From Anas platyrhynchos (lineage: Eukaryota > Chordata > Aves > Anseriformes > Anatidae): 64,000 nucleotides of DNA. Location of the stretch: positions 27,711,001-27,775,000 of the forward strand of contig NC_092589.1 in assembly GCF_047663525.1 (NCBI RefSeq), in the 5' to 3' direction. The position numbers and the translations under genes were made by a program. Shown piece after piece: positions 27,548 to 39,802 of this stretch (the first letter of the stretch is position 1; each line of letters begins with the position of its first letter). The notes under the pieces were generated by a model. The model was not told the DNA's origin and did not search any database. It saw only the letters and a list, made by a program, of their open reading frames with translations.

Positions 27548-29700
27548 TCAGTGAAGACTGGTAAAGGCGTGTTATAGAGGGGCAAGAAACCCCAGCAGCA
27601 AAATGCACCAAGATACACAATGTGTCATAGTGATAATGACAAACATGCACTGAGATTTTGAATGGGGTAAACTTTGAATTGGGTTGTGAGAGAAACACAG
27701 TGAGAACAAGGCAACAAAGGGAGCACTACATGGGGAACAGCAGGCTGCACATCATGTACAGAAATTTATTGTAAAAACATTTCTCATCTTTCCAGATGGG
27801 TAGAGTAAGCGTCACATTTTGAGTGGAAAAAGAAGAGGCACATACATTGTAGCTGAGTGGTGTGGGTGAGGTAACACAGAACGAGTCAAACCTACCTCCA
27901 TGGCTAAGGAATTTACTTTGTTTTGGCCTTTTTGTGTGTGCACTGATTTTATATTCCATGCATACTTTGTAACTATATGCAATATTCATTGTGTACATGT
28001 ATGCATATAGTAGTCTGTGTATGGACATATGAATATTAGTTCTTGAAGGATAATCTAACAAGAAGCTCTCATTTCAATGACATCAGGTCTTTTTCACACT
28101 GTTCAGAAAGTTATTAAAATGATCTTTTATCTTTACTACTTTTAACTTTGTTTCTTATGCAAATTAAATTACTTACCCATGTGTGGTTTCTCTCTGTTAT
28201 TGCATACCTTTTAACTAACTGAGAAAGTCCAACAAATATGACAGAGGGCTGATAGTGTCACATGCATTAGCTTCTAGCTATTTCATGGAAAGGGATGCTT
28301 GGGTAAAAAAGTTAGAGTATTATCTTATGCCAGAAAAACTGTAGCACACAGTTCACTCATTAGACACCATCAAATCTGAATGTTTGAGAAATATTGCTGC
28401 TCTAACATGAAGAAACTTTGGCTGGAGTTTGCATTGTGCTAAACATCAAGGAGTGTAATTACAAGCTACAAATCTATAGGAAACCTTGTATCTTTGTTTC
28501 CACAGTTCTCGGAACAACTTTTATTCTGTCATACTATTGTACTGAAAACTGTACAAAATGTTTCAGTCACTGATATTATAGTGAACTATTTATAGATTTT
28601 TCTTTCTTTTCCTTATAACATCCTTGCCTTACATGCAGCAAATTGGGCAGGCATCTAAGCCACCACTTGCCTTCAGACCACGATGGAAAGTAAAACCATG
28701 TGAGCTGACTTCTACATGCCTGTCAAATGCATTTGTGAATTGCTGTGTTAAACTGACTTGTTCTGAACATGGGATAAAGCATAATCAAAATGTTACTTAT
28801 TCAGCATACCTTTCCTAGCAGAAGTACGTTTCAAGTACTTTCAGTTGATCTTTCAGTCAATAATTTGGAGGACGGGATACTTAAGAGGTATGAATACTGT
28901 AGCAATATGAAAAGCATTTATTTCACTTTTTTATCATATTTAGAAAAAATATTTTCAGTTGGAAAGGCAAAAATGAGAGGAAAAAATCTCTTGAAGCCAT
29001 CAGTAGCTGAAAACAGTGAGGAAATGCTTAAGCTGCCCTAACTGATGAACTGCTGGAGTTCATCTGTAGAACCTCTGTATTAAATACTCATATGCTATTT
29101 GTTCTACAGACCTTATGGATCTTGGCTGCCCTTGCACTTGCCAGTCTGTCAGAAGAACAGTTTATCTACTTCTGGGAGTAATGATAAGATCTCTTAACAA
29201 GCTTTAATAAAACTTTTTTCACAATGCCCTTGAACACTGTAAAGTTAAAGACTATGGATATGGCTTCTCAAGAATCACTTAGTTACCATCATGACTTGTT
29301 ATGCTAGCCACATACTCTGTTTAACAAAATTGTTGAGATTTTGTTATGTTTACTTGTTTTGGTCCTTCAAGAGACTACTGCATATACACACTCTTCACAT
29401 GTGTTACTGTCAATGATACAATGTTCACTGCATTATTTCTTAAGATACTCTACTGTCCTCACCTCATGACCACTGTATCATGTTAGCAGAGCTTTCCCAC
29501 TATATATTTATTCTAGAGCACTACTGATATTAGAAGTCTTGCAGCTCTTAGAGGCTGCCAAACATCTCTCTGCTGGAGGCCTGGCTTCCTCACTTCTAGA
29601 AATAACACGTCCTTCGTAATTTCGGAACACTCACTGGAGATGAGCTATTTCATAGTAACCCTCTGCTCTACCCCATGGCAAACATGCTAGCTATCCTTAG

Positions 29701-30112
29701 AGTAAGGTCAGTTGTAAAGCCTCTCCTTCACCCTGGCTAAGAGCACTCACATGATATTTAGAGGCCAACAGACTGCGATGCCATGTTGTGCAGCAATGTA
29801 GCCCACCTGTCTCTTCTCCCAGATGAGCCCCTGGCTCGTGCAAGAGGTTCACATCCCCCTCTCTCAGGGCACCTCTCCAACACTGGCAGGCCCAGGCCAC
29901 CCGTTTCCCCATTGCCCCATTCTGCAGGTGCTGGAGGCGTGTGGGGCTCCAGCCGCAGCCCTCAGAGCCAGACCTGGAGCTATGTGAGGCACTGAGGCAT
30001 GTGCCACATGGCCGCCACCACCCTGCTTCCCTTTGCTTTGCGCTATGCAATGGCTGCTGGGTTGGGTGGCAGATGCCTGAGGTGAACCCCTGGGGATATA
30101 GCTGGGCGTGCT
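29701..30112. other. GC-rising flank upstream of the CpG island
   Basis: GC content rises here toward the island. Long open frames on both strands (for example 29864-30601 on the - strand) run through this flank, the tetranucleotide array and the island. Their peptides are low-complexity and track base composition, so I do not call a gene. Confidence 0.5.
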
Positions 30113-30208
30113 GTCCGTCCATCCACCCATCCATCTTTCCGTCCGTCTGTCCGTCCGTCCGTCCGTCCATCCATCCATCCATCTATCCATCCGTCCGTCC
30201 GTCCGTCC
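30113..30208. repeat. Tetranucleotide array (GTCC/ATCC), 24 units
   Basis: These are 24 contiguous 4-bp units, mostly GTCC and ATCC with single accc, atct, ttcc and gtct variants. GTCC blocks flank ATCC blocks. Each GTCC-GTCC junction creates a CpG. The array sits about 390 bp upstream of the RYR start codon at the edge of the CpG island. Arrays like this are usually length-polymorphic. Read on the other strand it yields a spurious DGWMDGRTDG-type peptide. Confidence 0.95.
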
Positions 30209-30599
30209 CCGGGCCGCCTCTCCGCGGATCAGCCAGCAAGGGGCGCTGGGCGGCGGGTTTGCGGGGCGGCGGGTTTGCGGGCTGCGGATCACCTGCAGCA
30301 GCGGGGGGGCCGGGAGCTCCGCCCTCCCCCCCCCGCCGTTAATCGCATCCCCCTCCCCCTGTGCCAGGCACTGGCACTGAGGCGGCCGAGCCGCTCCGAG
30401 CCGTGCCGAGTCTCGCCAACCTGCTGCAGGCGGGCGGGCACCCGCACCCCGCTCGCAGCCGGGGCCGGGCTGGGGCTGCCGCCTCCGCCATCCCCGCACT
30501 TGCCCCAGCCCGGTAGGGCGGCCAGCCTTCGGCCGCCTCCTCCTCCTCCTCACCGTCAGCCACCGCCGCCGCCCGGCAGAAAGACAGAGCGGGGGAGCC
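30200..30599 (+). promoter_or_regulatory. Putative RYR promoter and 5' UTR in CpG island
   Basis: This GC-rich, CpG-dense stretch lies directly upstream of the RYR start codon. GC boxes (GGGCGG) are visible at 30248, 30264 and 30432, and no TATA box sits in a plausible position, which suggests a TATA-less CpG-island promoter with dispersed starts. The exact transcription start cannot be read from the sequence. The bases just before the ATG (about 30560-30599) are purine-rich and probably 5' UTR. No in-frame upstream coding extension is supported. Confidence 0.65.
30248..30279. repeat. 16-bp direct duplication with GC boxes
   Basis: The 16-mer gggcggcgggtttgcg occurs twice in perfect tandem, at 30248-30263 and 30264-30279. 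Each copy begins with a GGGCGG GC box, so the duplication doubles a likely Sp1-type site in the putative promoter. Confidence 0.9.
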
Positions 30600-30647
30600 A
30601 TGGCCGAGGGGGGCGAGGGCGAGGACGAGATCCAGTTCCTGCGAACT
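30600..30647 (+). CDS. RYR2: Ryanodine receptor, coding exon 1 (RYR2 best match, RYR3 possible)
   Basis: This exon encodes MAEGGEGEDEIQFLRT, the extreme N-terminus of a ryanodine receptor, the very large tetrameric Ca2+ release channel of the sarcoplasmic/endoplasmic reticulum. The ATG has a strong context (gagccATGG, G at -3 and +4). The last codon ACT is followed by a good donor, gtaagc, at 30648, so the exon ends in phase 0 after LRT, where family exon 1 ends. From memory, mammalian RYR2 starts MADGGEGEDEIQFLRT (one difference, D3E), while RYR3 starts MAEGGEGGEDEIQFLRT (same E3 but one extra glycine). Length and the codons around QFLRT favour RYR2; residue 3 favours RYR3. RYR1 (MGDAEGEDEVQFLRT) fits worse. 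The remaining roughly 5000 residues lie outside the window. The CpG-island location and the long following intron fit this family. Family assignment is firm; the paralogue is an inference. Confidence 0.88.
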
Positions 30648-30684
30648 GTAAGCGCCGCGCCTGCATCCCCCTCCTCCGCGTTGG

Positions 30685-30865
30685 GCCGGGGGGCGACGCC
30701 CGGGATTTGCCCTGAGAGGGCACCGGGACCCGGGGGGGTTAGGGGGGATGCTGCCGGGTGAGGGGGCTCCGAGCTGCCCCCCGCGGGGGGGGTTAGTGGG
30801 GTTGGAGAGCGGCGGTGCCGCGGTGCGGGGGCGGCCCGGGGGTGGTGGGGGGCGGGCAGGGCTCC
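30685..30865 (+). other. G-run-rich segment just downstream of exon 1
   Basis: The coding strand carries many runs of four or more Gs here, for example near 30687, 30731, 30741, 30762, 30784, 30827 and 30847. Closely spaced G-runs of this kind can form G-quadruplexes in the non-template strand and favour R-loops after a promoter. The runs are seen directly; structure formation is inference. Confidence 0.7.
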
Positions 30866-31090
30866 CCCGCCGCCTGCCCGCAGGTATCCGCCGCTCCTAC
30901 TGCGGGGAGTCCCCGGCTTCAGGCTGCGGTCGCGCTCCTCGTGTGAAAACAGGTTTTATATATTAAAAAAAAAGAGTGGCCTCTCCCCTCGCAGCCCGCT
31001 CCGCAGCAAGGTTTCCGCTAACTTGCGGAGCGCCCTCCTCGCTGAGCACGGACTAACCCCTTCTCTGGTGCGGGCATCCCTTCCGTACGC

Positions 31091-34000
31091 CTGTCTTCTT
31101 CAGTCCCGAGCACGTCAAGCGCTAGAGCACTTCTTCCCCGAGTTTAATTAATACGTCGGGACTGCCGCTTTTTACGCTTCTCGAGGTTATTTGTCTTCTA
31201 GCGACGCTTTTATTTACCTGCTGGGCCATCTCCCAAGTGCCGCTTGTACGCACAGCCCCAGCAAGTTTTGTAGATGGGCATATTTGCATGGTGCTGTACG
31301 CACGCCCTGTCACAGCTTTTGGAAAAATTGCTGAGATGTTTGATAGGGTGATATAGAGACACTGAGACCATGTGGTACAGCTCATTTTCCTTTTTATTTA
31401 GTGCAGTCTGACTTAGAAAATGTTCATGATATATGTCTTGTAAGAAAATGCATAGAAAGGAGGGGGAAGCAAACCACGTAGATAACGTATGTGCAACACT
31501 TCATCTGCTGTTGGCAGCATTATGAATCCTGGATCTCGGTGGTCCTAGCTTTATTTCAATCAGAAACCGGGAGATAATAAATAAATTTCCTGTTAAAATA
31601 TTTTGAGTTCTTGGAAGGTCTGGTTAGGCAGGGAATACAGCTGTTATGCAACACTAGCATGAAAATTGTTGACTTTTTTTTTTTTTTTTTTCCCTCTCAG
31701 CATTATTTGACTTGTATTGTAGCATTGTATAACACCTAAAGGCAAAACAAAATACTTCTTTGAAGGAAAATGTGCCATTCAATTTATGAGTTTTATTGTT
31801 AGTCCTTTTGCTGGTGAACATTTCTGGGAGACTTGTACCATCACAGGCAGGCTTACTGCAGGTTTGAATGTTAAGCGTAGCTCATGGAAGTGCTGTTATC
31901 TGAATGCTTAATAGGGAAAGAGAAGCAGGGAGCATGCTAATACTGCTCTGCACAGACAGAGAGTGTTACACCACAGCACCTGACAGCAGCAGCACATTAT
32001 GTAAAAACAACCCTCCTGATAATGTGCGTCAGGCTAAGCAGAGATCTGGCAAACACAGCCTTAGACCATCCTGGACGTTTTTTTAGGATGTCATACTGGT
32101 GGAAAAATGACCTTGAACAGGGTAAACTGAGGCATGGGGAAGGCATTTTGTGTAGTGAAATAAAATCATAATAATAATAAAATAAAAAACCTTTTTGCAT
32201 GAAGTAGTGAAACTTAAATGTGTAGTTATTTGTAAGTAGTGAGTTTTTACTTCTCTTTTGTTGGAGTTATGAACGTTGCTTGGAGAAGTCAGTTGCTTTA
32301 AGATGTAACCTGTGTAGTCTTCCTTCTGTCCTTAGAAAGTTTGGATTAGCTTTCTGTAAAGCTATTAGGTATGTGTAAATTTCTGGATGGCATTGATAGA
32401 AAGCACTCGAAATCAACTGTTACCTGATAATTGCTGCAGTTTCTCTGCTGAGTTATTTATTTTTGAAACAGTAATTAGGGACAGATGGATTCATGAATGC
32501 TTTGGTAGTTAAAATAGAACTTTTCAAAGAACACCTTATGCAAGCGAAAAAGCTTTCTGTGCTCTGAATACCTTAATCATGACATCTGTAGGCCCACTAC
32601 ATATAGACAGTATTTTCTGTCTTTTGATAGTTCTGGATAAACTTTATGAAAATTCAGGTTCTCTTTCTGATGTTGCAAAATTACTGTAGCTGTCTTTAGA
32701 GCTTGCCCTGGAATTTAAGCACAGTGTATTTTTTTTTTGATGTTTAAAGAGAGATTAAATTTTCTTCAATAAAAAGATGCCTTTCTTTGCAGTTAGCTAT
32801 TAAACTGCATTTGTGTTTGTAATTTACATGTTGATTGCTAATTTTCTTTTGTGTGTGTGTGTCTTTTTCTTTTCTCTGCACACATTCCTGTTTCACCCAA
32901 CAATTCCTCTTCTCTTGGTGGTGTTTATCTTATGATTATTATTATTACTTTATTATTAATAAGGTGACATCATGCATTTCCTCCTACAAATTTGCTGCTA
33001 GGGTGAATGTCTGTTTCAGTTGGGAATGGTTTGATATGTCACTTCTGAAAAGTGAATGTAACCTATTAATGCCCTGGGTTTCTGGAGGTGTCAGTTCCTA
33101 TATTGATCGAGACAAACCCAGACAGACTGGAATTGAGCTCTTCTCCAGGAGGTTTTATATAGTCCTGTGAATTATAGACGTCTCCACAGACAGTGGTCTC
33201 CTCATTACTTTGCTGAATATGGCAGGTGGATTTACCCTTATGTTACATGTACCCATTTTTAGGCTTGGATTTGCATTCCCCTGACCTCCCACTAAAGGCA
33301 TGCATGAGGTGCAAGGGGAGTGAAGAGGAGCAAGTATCCTGCTTTTGGTTTTATTAGTTGTATGTCTGGAGGATCACCACCTCCCTGTAGAGGATCTATT
33401 TATTTATTTATTTAATATTACAAAGGAGAAAGATGTGTACAAAATAAACTTTCATTGTTTATTCTTTATGTTGAATAACAAAAACTGTTTATAGTTAACA
33501 GGGAAATGACTTGTTTACTTCTTTTCTTTTGTTTCAGGATATATAATTTATCAAAAGGGAAAATAATTCAGAGCTCCACGGGAGAACAGAAAATGTATTT
33601 GCCTAAATGCATAGGCTCCTTTCATAATGTGTACATTCAAGGACTGACTTTTGTGGTTCAGTATGCACATAAAGGCCTTTGTGTGGAGGGGTGTTGTGGA
33701 GGATAGGGTTGAAACAGTAGCAGTATTTCAACAAAATACTGCCTAGGAGTATCCCTTACACTGGTTAAAGATGTCCTGAGTTTTGGAAGCAATTACGTAC
33801 CAACGAGTGATGAGATGTTGCAATTCAGCTATTAGATCTCAGGATGTTCCTGATGCCAGTACATCTGTTTTCCTGGAGCTGTGGAGTTCCTTGCATCAGA
33901 GACAGGTCTTCTTTAAGATGTTTATGGTAGGTGACACCATCAAGACACACTGAAGTAAGTCTGGGGTTATGGTCTTTCTCACTGTCCTGTAAGACAGTGG

Positions 34001-37000
34001 AGGCTAACATGCCTGTCAGAAATCAGAAGCACAGTCAGTGTGAGCAGCACATTTTCCACAGGTTCTTTGAAGTCACTGTCTCTTTTTTTTTTTTCTTTCC
34101 TTTTTTTTTTTTTTTATTAGAATGCTGATGTTGTTCTGTGCTCCCTGCTCCACCCCCCTATTTGTTTAATAAAGGCTCTTGCTTGTGTGAGTGTGTTCTG
34201 TGCTGCATTATCTTGTACGTGGACTTAATTGTTCTGAGTATGACTATGACTGTCAGAGGAAGTTGGAAGGGTACTTTCCAACACTGGAAATGTACTTCTA
34301 AATGAAGTTAAATGTTGTTTAGGTTTGCTGTGCAGAAGATTTTGCTAACTCAGTGCTAGGATTTTGTACTTCAGATGATAAAAGAATGGAGTTTGTGGCA
34401 GAGAATTTTTCTTCGCTCTGAAATGAAGAATGTGGTTCAAATGTAGTTGTGTTTGAAGGACAGAAATTCTGTGATTCCAGAGTCACTTCTGTTGCAGATA
34501 TTCCTCTTTATAAAAGCATTTAAACAAGGACTGCCACTTCAAATATGATTAACAATCACATACTTAGGTGCTATCATGAATGAAGATGGAACTACAGGAC
34601 AAAGAAAGAAGCTGGACAAACCAGATCTTGAGATTATTTTAAGATGATAAGAAATGAAACATGAGAGGATTTGTTTCTATGTGTATCTCTTGGTGAAATA
34701 GAATAGAAATTATTTGTTTTCCTCTACAGTACTTTTCAGTTACTGTTTATCTTTAAAGTATTTTTTTAAATCATAATATGTAATACCTTTGATTCTGTTA
34801 GCTGCAGTCATCAAATGTACAAATGCAGCTGCCAATATGCACTGAGAAAAATGCACAAAACCAGCCTTGGCTATTAGGAATGATCTTAGAAGGCAAAAAC
34901 ATTGAAAGACAATTTGGCTAGCCTTTGTTTATGTTGAAAGCTATTCCTTGTAACTGTCTGTGTGTGACTTCTGAAGATTCACCAGGGACTGGCACAAGAG
35001 ACCACTGTTTAACAGCTCATGTGAGGGATGGTGTGGCTGCCATTGCAGTGTCTGTACTTCCCTCTCTAAGGCACTGCACTGCAGTATGGATACTGAATCC
35101 ACTCTCAAATTCTGTTTTGGCATTGAACTGGACAGACTGTCTGTAGCGAATGCATTTTACCTAGGACACTTAGTCCATTTCTTATTTGGGAATTGTGTGA
35201 ATATTTTGCATATCAATGTTTTAATTCCTAATTTGTTAGACAAACATTCTATACCACCCTTAGAGTGATTATCACTGGATAAAATCAGTTGTCTGGTCTG
35301 TGTACTGTCTTGTCTGGTGTTCTGCATCTGGAGGTTGTCTGTATGGGACACACGAGGAAGCTCCATAGCAAGCAGCTGGTCCACCAGAGAGACAAGTTTC
35401 TTGCTAGAGTTAGCTGGCTTGTGTTTTGATGCATAGAGAACTCCTCTGCCTTTCAGTGCCTGAAAGTGTTATAATGGATGGTGCTGCTTAGCATCATGAA
35501 GGCCCAAGGAAAATCTATCACAGGAACTTGAGCTGTGGATACATTGTAAGGAGAGAATTCCATTATAAACATGGATTAACTTCTGACCAAAGACTTAGCA
35601 CAATTTCAAGAGCTACATCTGCCTTGGACTTCTTTATTTTAATGCTACATTACTATAGGTGTATTTTAAAGGTGGCTTTCCTTTTATATAGCTGTGTGGA
35701 AAATGCGTGTGATGCTTCTAATTCAGGAAAGTACACCAGTTCTTGTGCAAAGATAAGGGTGTGTTGAAATATTTCTCTGAGTCAAGACAAAAGATAGGCA
35801 AGTGACCATGTGGGAGAATAATGAAAGTGGGCTGCATCCACGAAGTACATGAATTAAACTAAAAATATGGAGATCTTTTCCTCCTGATTTTTTTTTTTTA
35901 AACTTACAGGTGTTACGTATTAAAAGTGAGTTTTGGTTTTGTTTTCTAAACTGTTGATTAAATTTACTGAATTGGCTCAAAAAGTAGACTTTGTTATGTG
36001 TGGACAGCAAAAGAGAAGTTAGAAACTATCTGTGTGTGTAGGTGCTGGGCTTTCCTATTTTTCCTGATAAAATGTAAGTGACATAAATTTGTTCCTTTTT
36101 TGTATCATGGTACTAGTACATAAATAACCTTTGAACTGGTAAATGGACACATTTTATGAGGATGATGAAAGAAGTTTAAATTTTTCTTTGTGGTTGTTGT
36201 GGTTTGAACTGTGGTTGATTAAGGAAGTCAGCAATGTACTTGCTATATTGTCCAAACATTTTTTTCTTAATCTGTGCACAGAAAGAGTATCTCTTTAGTT
36301 ATTATCAAACAGTTACTCATGATGCTATGGAGAAGTCTCAGAATGAAGCCCTGCTGTTGTAAATATGTACCACACATTTATTAGGTACTGATAAGAATGT
36401 CTAAAATAAATACACTAGTCAAATGAACAAATATTTTTTTTTTATTTTACAACCACTTGTTTAAAAAAAGATGGCTTAAGATGGCTTATGTTTGTAAGGG
36501 TTCCCCCGGTCACATAGGGTAACGAAGTGCTGTTTGAGGTCTCATGAGTGAAACTTGGATCCCACCAAAGGCAGAACTATTGACTTCAGAGGAACCAGGT
36601 TTTCATCTCCTGACTTTGTTTGCAGGCAGACTGACTACAAATGTGTGCCTAATAGTTTTTACTGTGTAAATGTCAGTTTGCTTCTGAAAACCACAAAACT
36701 CTGGGAAGATTCAGTATTCTGATTGGAATTGCTCCTAGTTACAACGTTGTTAGGAGACTTTCATTGTTGTCTATCGGATGGATCTTCTAGTGCAGCATTT
36801 CTGGGAAATGAAGCTCTATTAATATCTGGAGATGGCTGTCCCTCTAAAGTGGAAATAAAATTGCAGGAATTCTCTGTGTTTTGTATTGGTCAGGGGCTTT
36901 CTCTTTTATACATCATAAACAAGAATTTTGCTATTGATTGCAAGGGGACACTTCCTCAAAAGAATAAATTCTCAAGACAAATAACCACTAGGGGCAAATG

Positions 37001-38193
37001 AGTAATGTTTTCCCATTAATACCATTTTTGACTTCATCTTTGAACAAAAGTGCAAGAAAGTTCTGCATCTCGAGAGAGTTTCTTACTGATGTATGAGATA
37101 AGACTATCAGAAGCTGGGCTCTGGCTTGATTGAGCTACTTGGTTTGAATTTTCTCCCCAAGCATTGAGCGTAGGTGAATAGAAACTGTTGTTATTGAAGT
37201 ACATAATCCAGACACCTTAACTGCTTTTTGGTGTTTTTGTCCAAAGTTATGCATATGCATTACAAAGAGCTGTTTCATTTGGGTTAACTTTTCCTTTGTT
37301 TGTATGCATTTGCATTTATAACATGAATTCTTGAAGTAAAAGTAATGTTATCCACAAGTAGTAGGAAGAGGACATGGTATTTCTGAAGAAAACTATACAA
37401 AAAAAAAAAAAAAGAGGGCAGATTTTTCAGTCGTCGTATCTTGTCACTGCTTCCTTAGATTAAGAAGCTTTAAAAGATGCTTTCATGGCATGTGGCAAGT
37501 AAAATAACAACCTAAGAGTAATGTATTTTCTCTTAATGAAAGCTGAAAATGTGAAACCTGTTATTTCATCTTTCAGGCATCTTGAAAACACCCATTTTAA
37601 ATCTTAACCGTGGTCAGAAGGAAGTGAGAACAGAGCACTTGAATTATTTATGCAGTTTATACCCTGGAAATTCTCCCAATAGCAAAACAAGAATAGCATA
37701 GCCTGGCATAATTCTCTGTCTCTTGTCAAAATCCCACAATAATTATAAGACCTATACTACGTTTTGCAAGTGTATGATATTGAAAGCCATGTCTTGCTGT
37801 GCTTTGTGCCCCACTCTGGAAGGGAAGACCCCTTGAAGGGGATGCCTGATGCACCTCAGTAAATGAGAAAAGGCACGAAGGGACTAGTTTAGGTAACAGC
37901 TGAAGCCTTTTAAAGGCAACCATAGCAATGCAGAGCTACTGCAATATTCTGTGCCCATCAGGGGAACAGCAATGATATTTCTTTATTGTCACTGCCAATA
38001 AACAGAACAACTTAAGAGCAGCCACTGCCTGCAACATCATCACAGAAAAGATCATCCCAGTTTTCTAACGAAGACTAGCAGGAGCTCCCACCTACTTCTA
38101 TGGCAGCATAGCTTTATGCTGTGCTCACTTCTTAGTAAGCCTGAGCTTCACTAACTAGTTGTGTATTCACTTGGGAAAGAAATCTTTCTCTCT

Positions 38194-38225
<32 letters not shown>

Positions 38226-39582
38226 CCCTTCCTAATAATAGTGATGTTTGATGTTACTTGTCAGGTAAGCGTTCTTCAGATATGCTGCTACTCCCAGGGC
38301 CCAATGATATGTAATGCAACTACAGGTTTGAACAGACACATTTGAGACATATTGTGATTTAGTGGAAGCTTTGCTTAGTTCTCAGCATTGCTTTAAAATA
38401 AAACAACAAAAACAACAACAACAAAAAAAAACACAACTCCATTTTGAGCTGACAAAGATTCTTGTAGAAACATGATGTAGATTTCGTTTTGATATAGAAG
38501 TTTCCTGCAATCCTATGGAGGAAATGCTCTTGTATTTTTGATAGTTCGAAGATATTATGTGTGGTGTTATGCCTCCAAGTCCACATCAGAATTGCATTAG
38601 CAGTGTCTCACAAGAGAGTACTATACTCAGTAAGCTACACACTGGTTAATTTGCAGTTGCTTTTCTAGTAACTTTCAACCTCTGAGTCCAGCATTTTTTG
38701 TTTGATCTCTCTCATTTTTTCCTTTTTATTATCGTAGCTGATGAGACCTCTCTGTCTTCTGGTATTGGGTTTGATTGCTCTTCCTGATACAGTTTGACAC
38801 ACTTCAACCCAAGTCTGTGGCAGAACTTGCTACTGTCTTTAGTTATTAATTTAAACGTTCAAACCGGTAGAAGGATGTTTTCCTGAAGGTGGCTCTTAAA
38901 CTTGGAATTTGTTTCTTTTTTAATTAATTTTTTCTTGTTGTCTTGATATGACAAATGGCAAGGACAAAGTCTTTCCTTATTTTTTTTTTTTTTTCCCCTC
39001 TTACAGAACAGGACAATAACTATATTAAAAATGTCACATCAAGTTTACCAAGTAGGAGAGTGGTTATGATGAGAACTTGAGTAATCTGTTTCTCCACATC
39101 ATTGTATTGATGTATTGATAACATCTGATGCTTTTGGAGTCCTTCAGCTCAAAAATCCTTAATTTTAGCTGTACAGCATTTGATGAGAAAAGGAGGGATG
39201 TGTGAGGGAAGGGTGTCAAATCTCATTCTGAGTTTTGTCATCCTCTTGAGAGGTATACCTTGGTGCCTGGCTTTTCTCCAGAATAAAACAGATGTTTATG
39301 CCTAGAAATTTTAACTCTGAGTTTAGGTTAAAGTTTTTTTTTTTTTTTTGATAATGAAGTTGAAAAATAAGAATTATGTTGTAAGAATTTGTAAGATTTT
39401 TGTGTTCTTAAAGATGAAGAGAAATATACTTTTTTTTTTTCTAGGAGAAATGCAGCTAAAAATACACAAAAAGCACTGTATAGCTGCAGTTTTAAGTACT
39501 GAAGAACTTACACCTCCTTATTGACTGCAGCCAGCTGAGAATGGAGATGTTTACTTTAATTTAGGAATTGTCATACCTGTTT
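31091..39582. other. Intronic AT-rich DNA, no further gene seen
   Basis: I find no exon or named repeat. T-runs occur at 31674-31691, 34101-34115, 38197-38225, 38981-38994 and 39334-39349, and an A-run at 37399-37413. A polypyrimidine tract and AG at about 33515-33538 resemble a splice acceptor followed by a short open stretch, but nothing in it matches a ryanodine receptor. Confidence 0.55.
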
Positions 39583-39660
39583 GAATCATAGAATGGTTTA
39601 GGTTGGAAGGGGCCTTGAAGATCTAGTTCTGTTCCCCTCCTCCTCCCCCTGTTGCCCCCA
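39583..39660 (-). mobile_element. CR1 LINE 3' end fragment, antisense
   Basis: The segment reads aatcatagaatggtttaggt followed by tggaaggggccttgaagatc on the + strand. This is the reverse complement of the CR1 3' terminus (gatcttcaaggcccc...attctatgatt). Only about 80 bp is preserved. It is inserted opposite to the receptor gene. Confidence 0.88.
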
Positions 39661-39758
39661 GCAGTCATAATATACTGATAATCAGTAGATGAATGTGGAT
39701 TAAAGATATGTCAGGCTGCAATGTTGGTATATTTTATTGAGAATGTTTACCTCTTTTT

Positions 39759-39802
39759 AGAGCTAAAATCAGTATATTTTAGAGCTAAAATCAATATATT
39801 TT
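39759..39802. repeat. 22-bp tandem duplication
   Basis: Units agagctaaaatcagtatatt+tt (39759-39780) and agagctaaaatcaatatatt+tt (39781-39802) differ at one base. Confidence 0.93.

Larger units (their letters stand above)
21653..29700. other. AT-rich DNA without recognisable gene
   Basis: I see no exon or named repeat. The segment includes a perfect inverted repeat at 21913-21960 and a 23-bp duplication at 27502. The region about 22000-22200 is non-repetitive and rich in AATTAA-type sites, but I have no conservation data. Open frames are short and without motifs. Confidence 0.6.
30200..31090. other. CpG island
   Basis: This is the only long CpG-dense, GC-rich segment in an otherwise AT-rich window. 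It spans the proximal promoter, coding exon 1 and about 450 bp of intron 1. GC content falls off sharply after about 31090. CpG islands of this kind mark vertebrate gene starts, which supports the reading of 30600-30647 as a real first exon and not a stray match. Confidence 0.85.

Noticed and set aside
1..29700. Exons of MTR or FMN1, the mammalian upstream neighbours of RYR2 and RYR3
   Set aside because: I looked for recognisable peptide segments of either and found none, so the neighbour stays unknown.
29864..30601. 245-codon open frame on the - strand across the promoter and exon 1
   Set aside because: It is antisense to the CpG island and the tetranucleotide array. Its peptide is low-complexity Arg/Pro/Gly plus a DGRTDG-type repeat, as expected from base composition.
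30275..30715. 146-codon + strand open frame overlapping exon 1 in another frame
   Set aside because: It begins at a TTG, is Pro/Arg-rich and runs across the splice donor. The receptor frame explains the conserved signal.
30952..30972. TATA-like ttttatatattaaaa motif
   Set aside because: It lies about 300 bp inside intron 1, downstream of the start codon, so it is not the promoter of the exon seen.
33506..33706. Open stretch after a good polypyrimidine-AG acceptor, considered as exon 2
   Set aside because: The translation (RIYNLSKGKIIQSSTGEQ...) has no likeness to the RyR N-terminal domain, and the frame is short.
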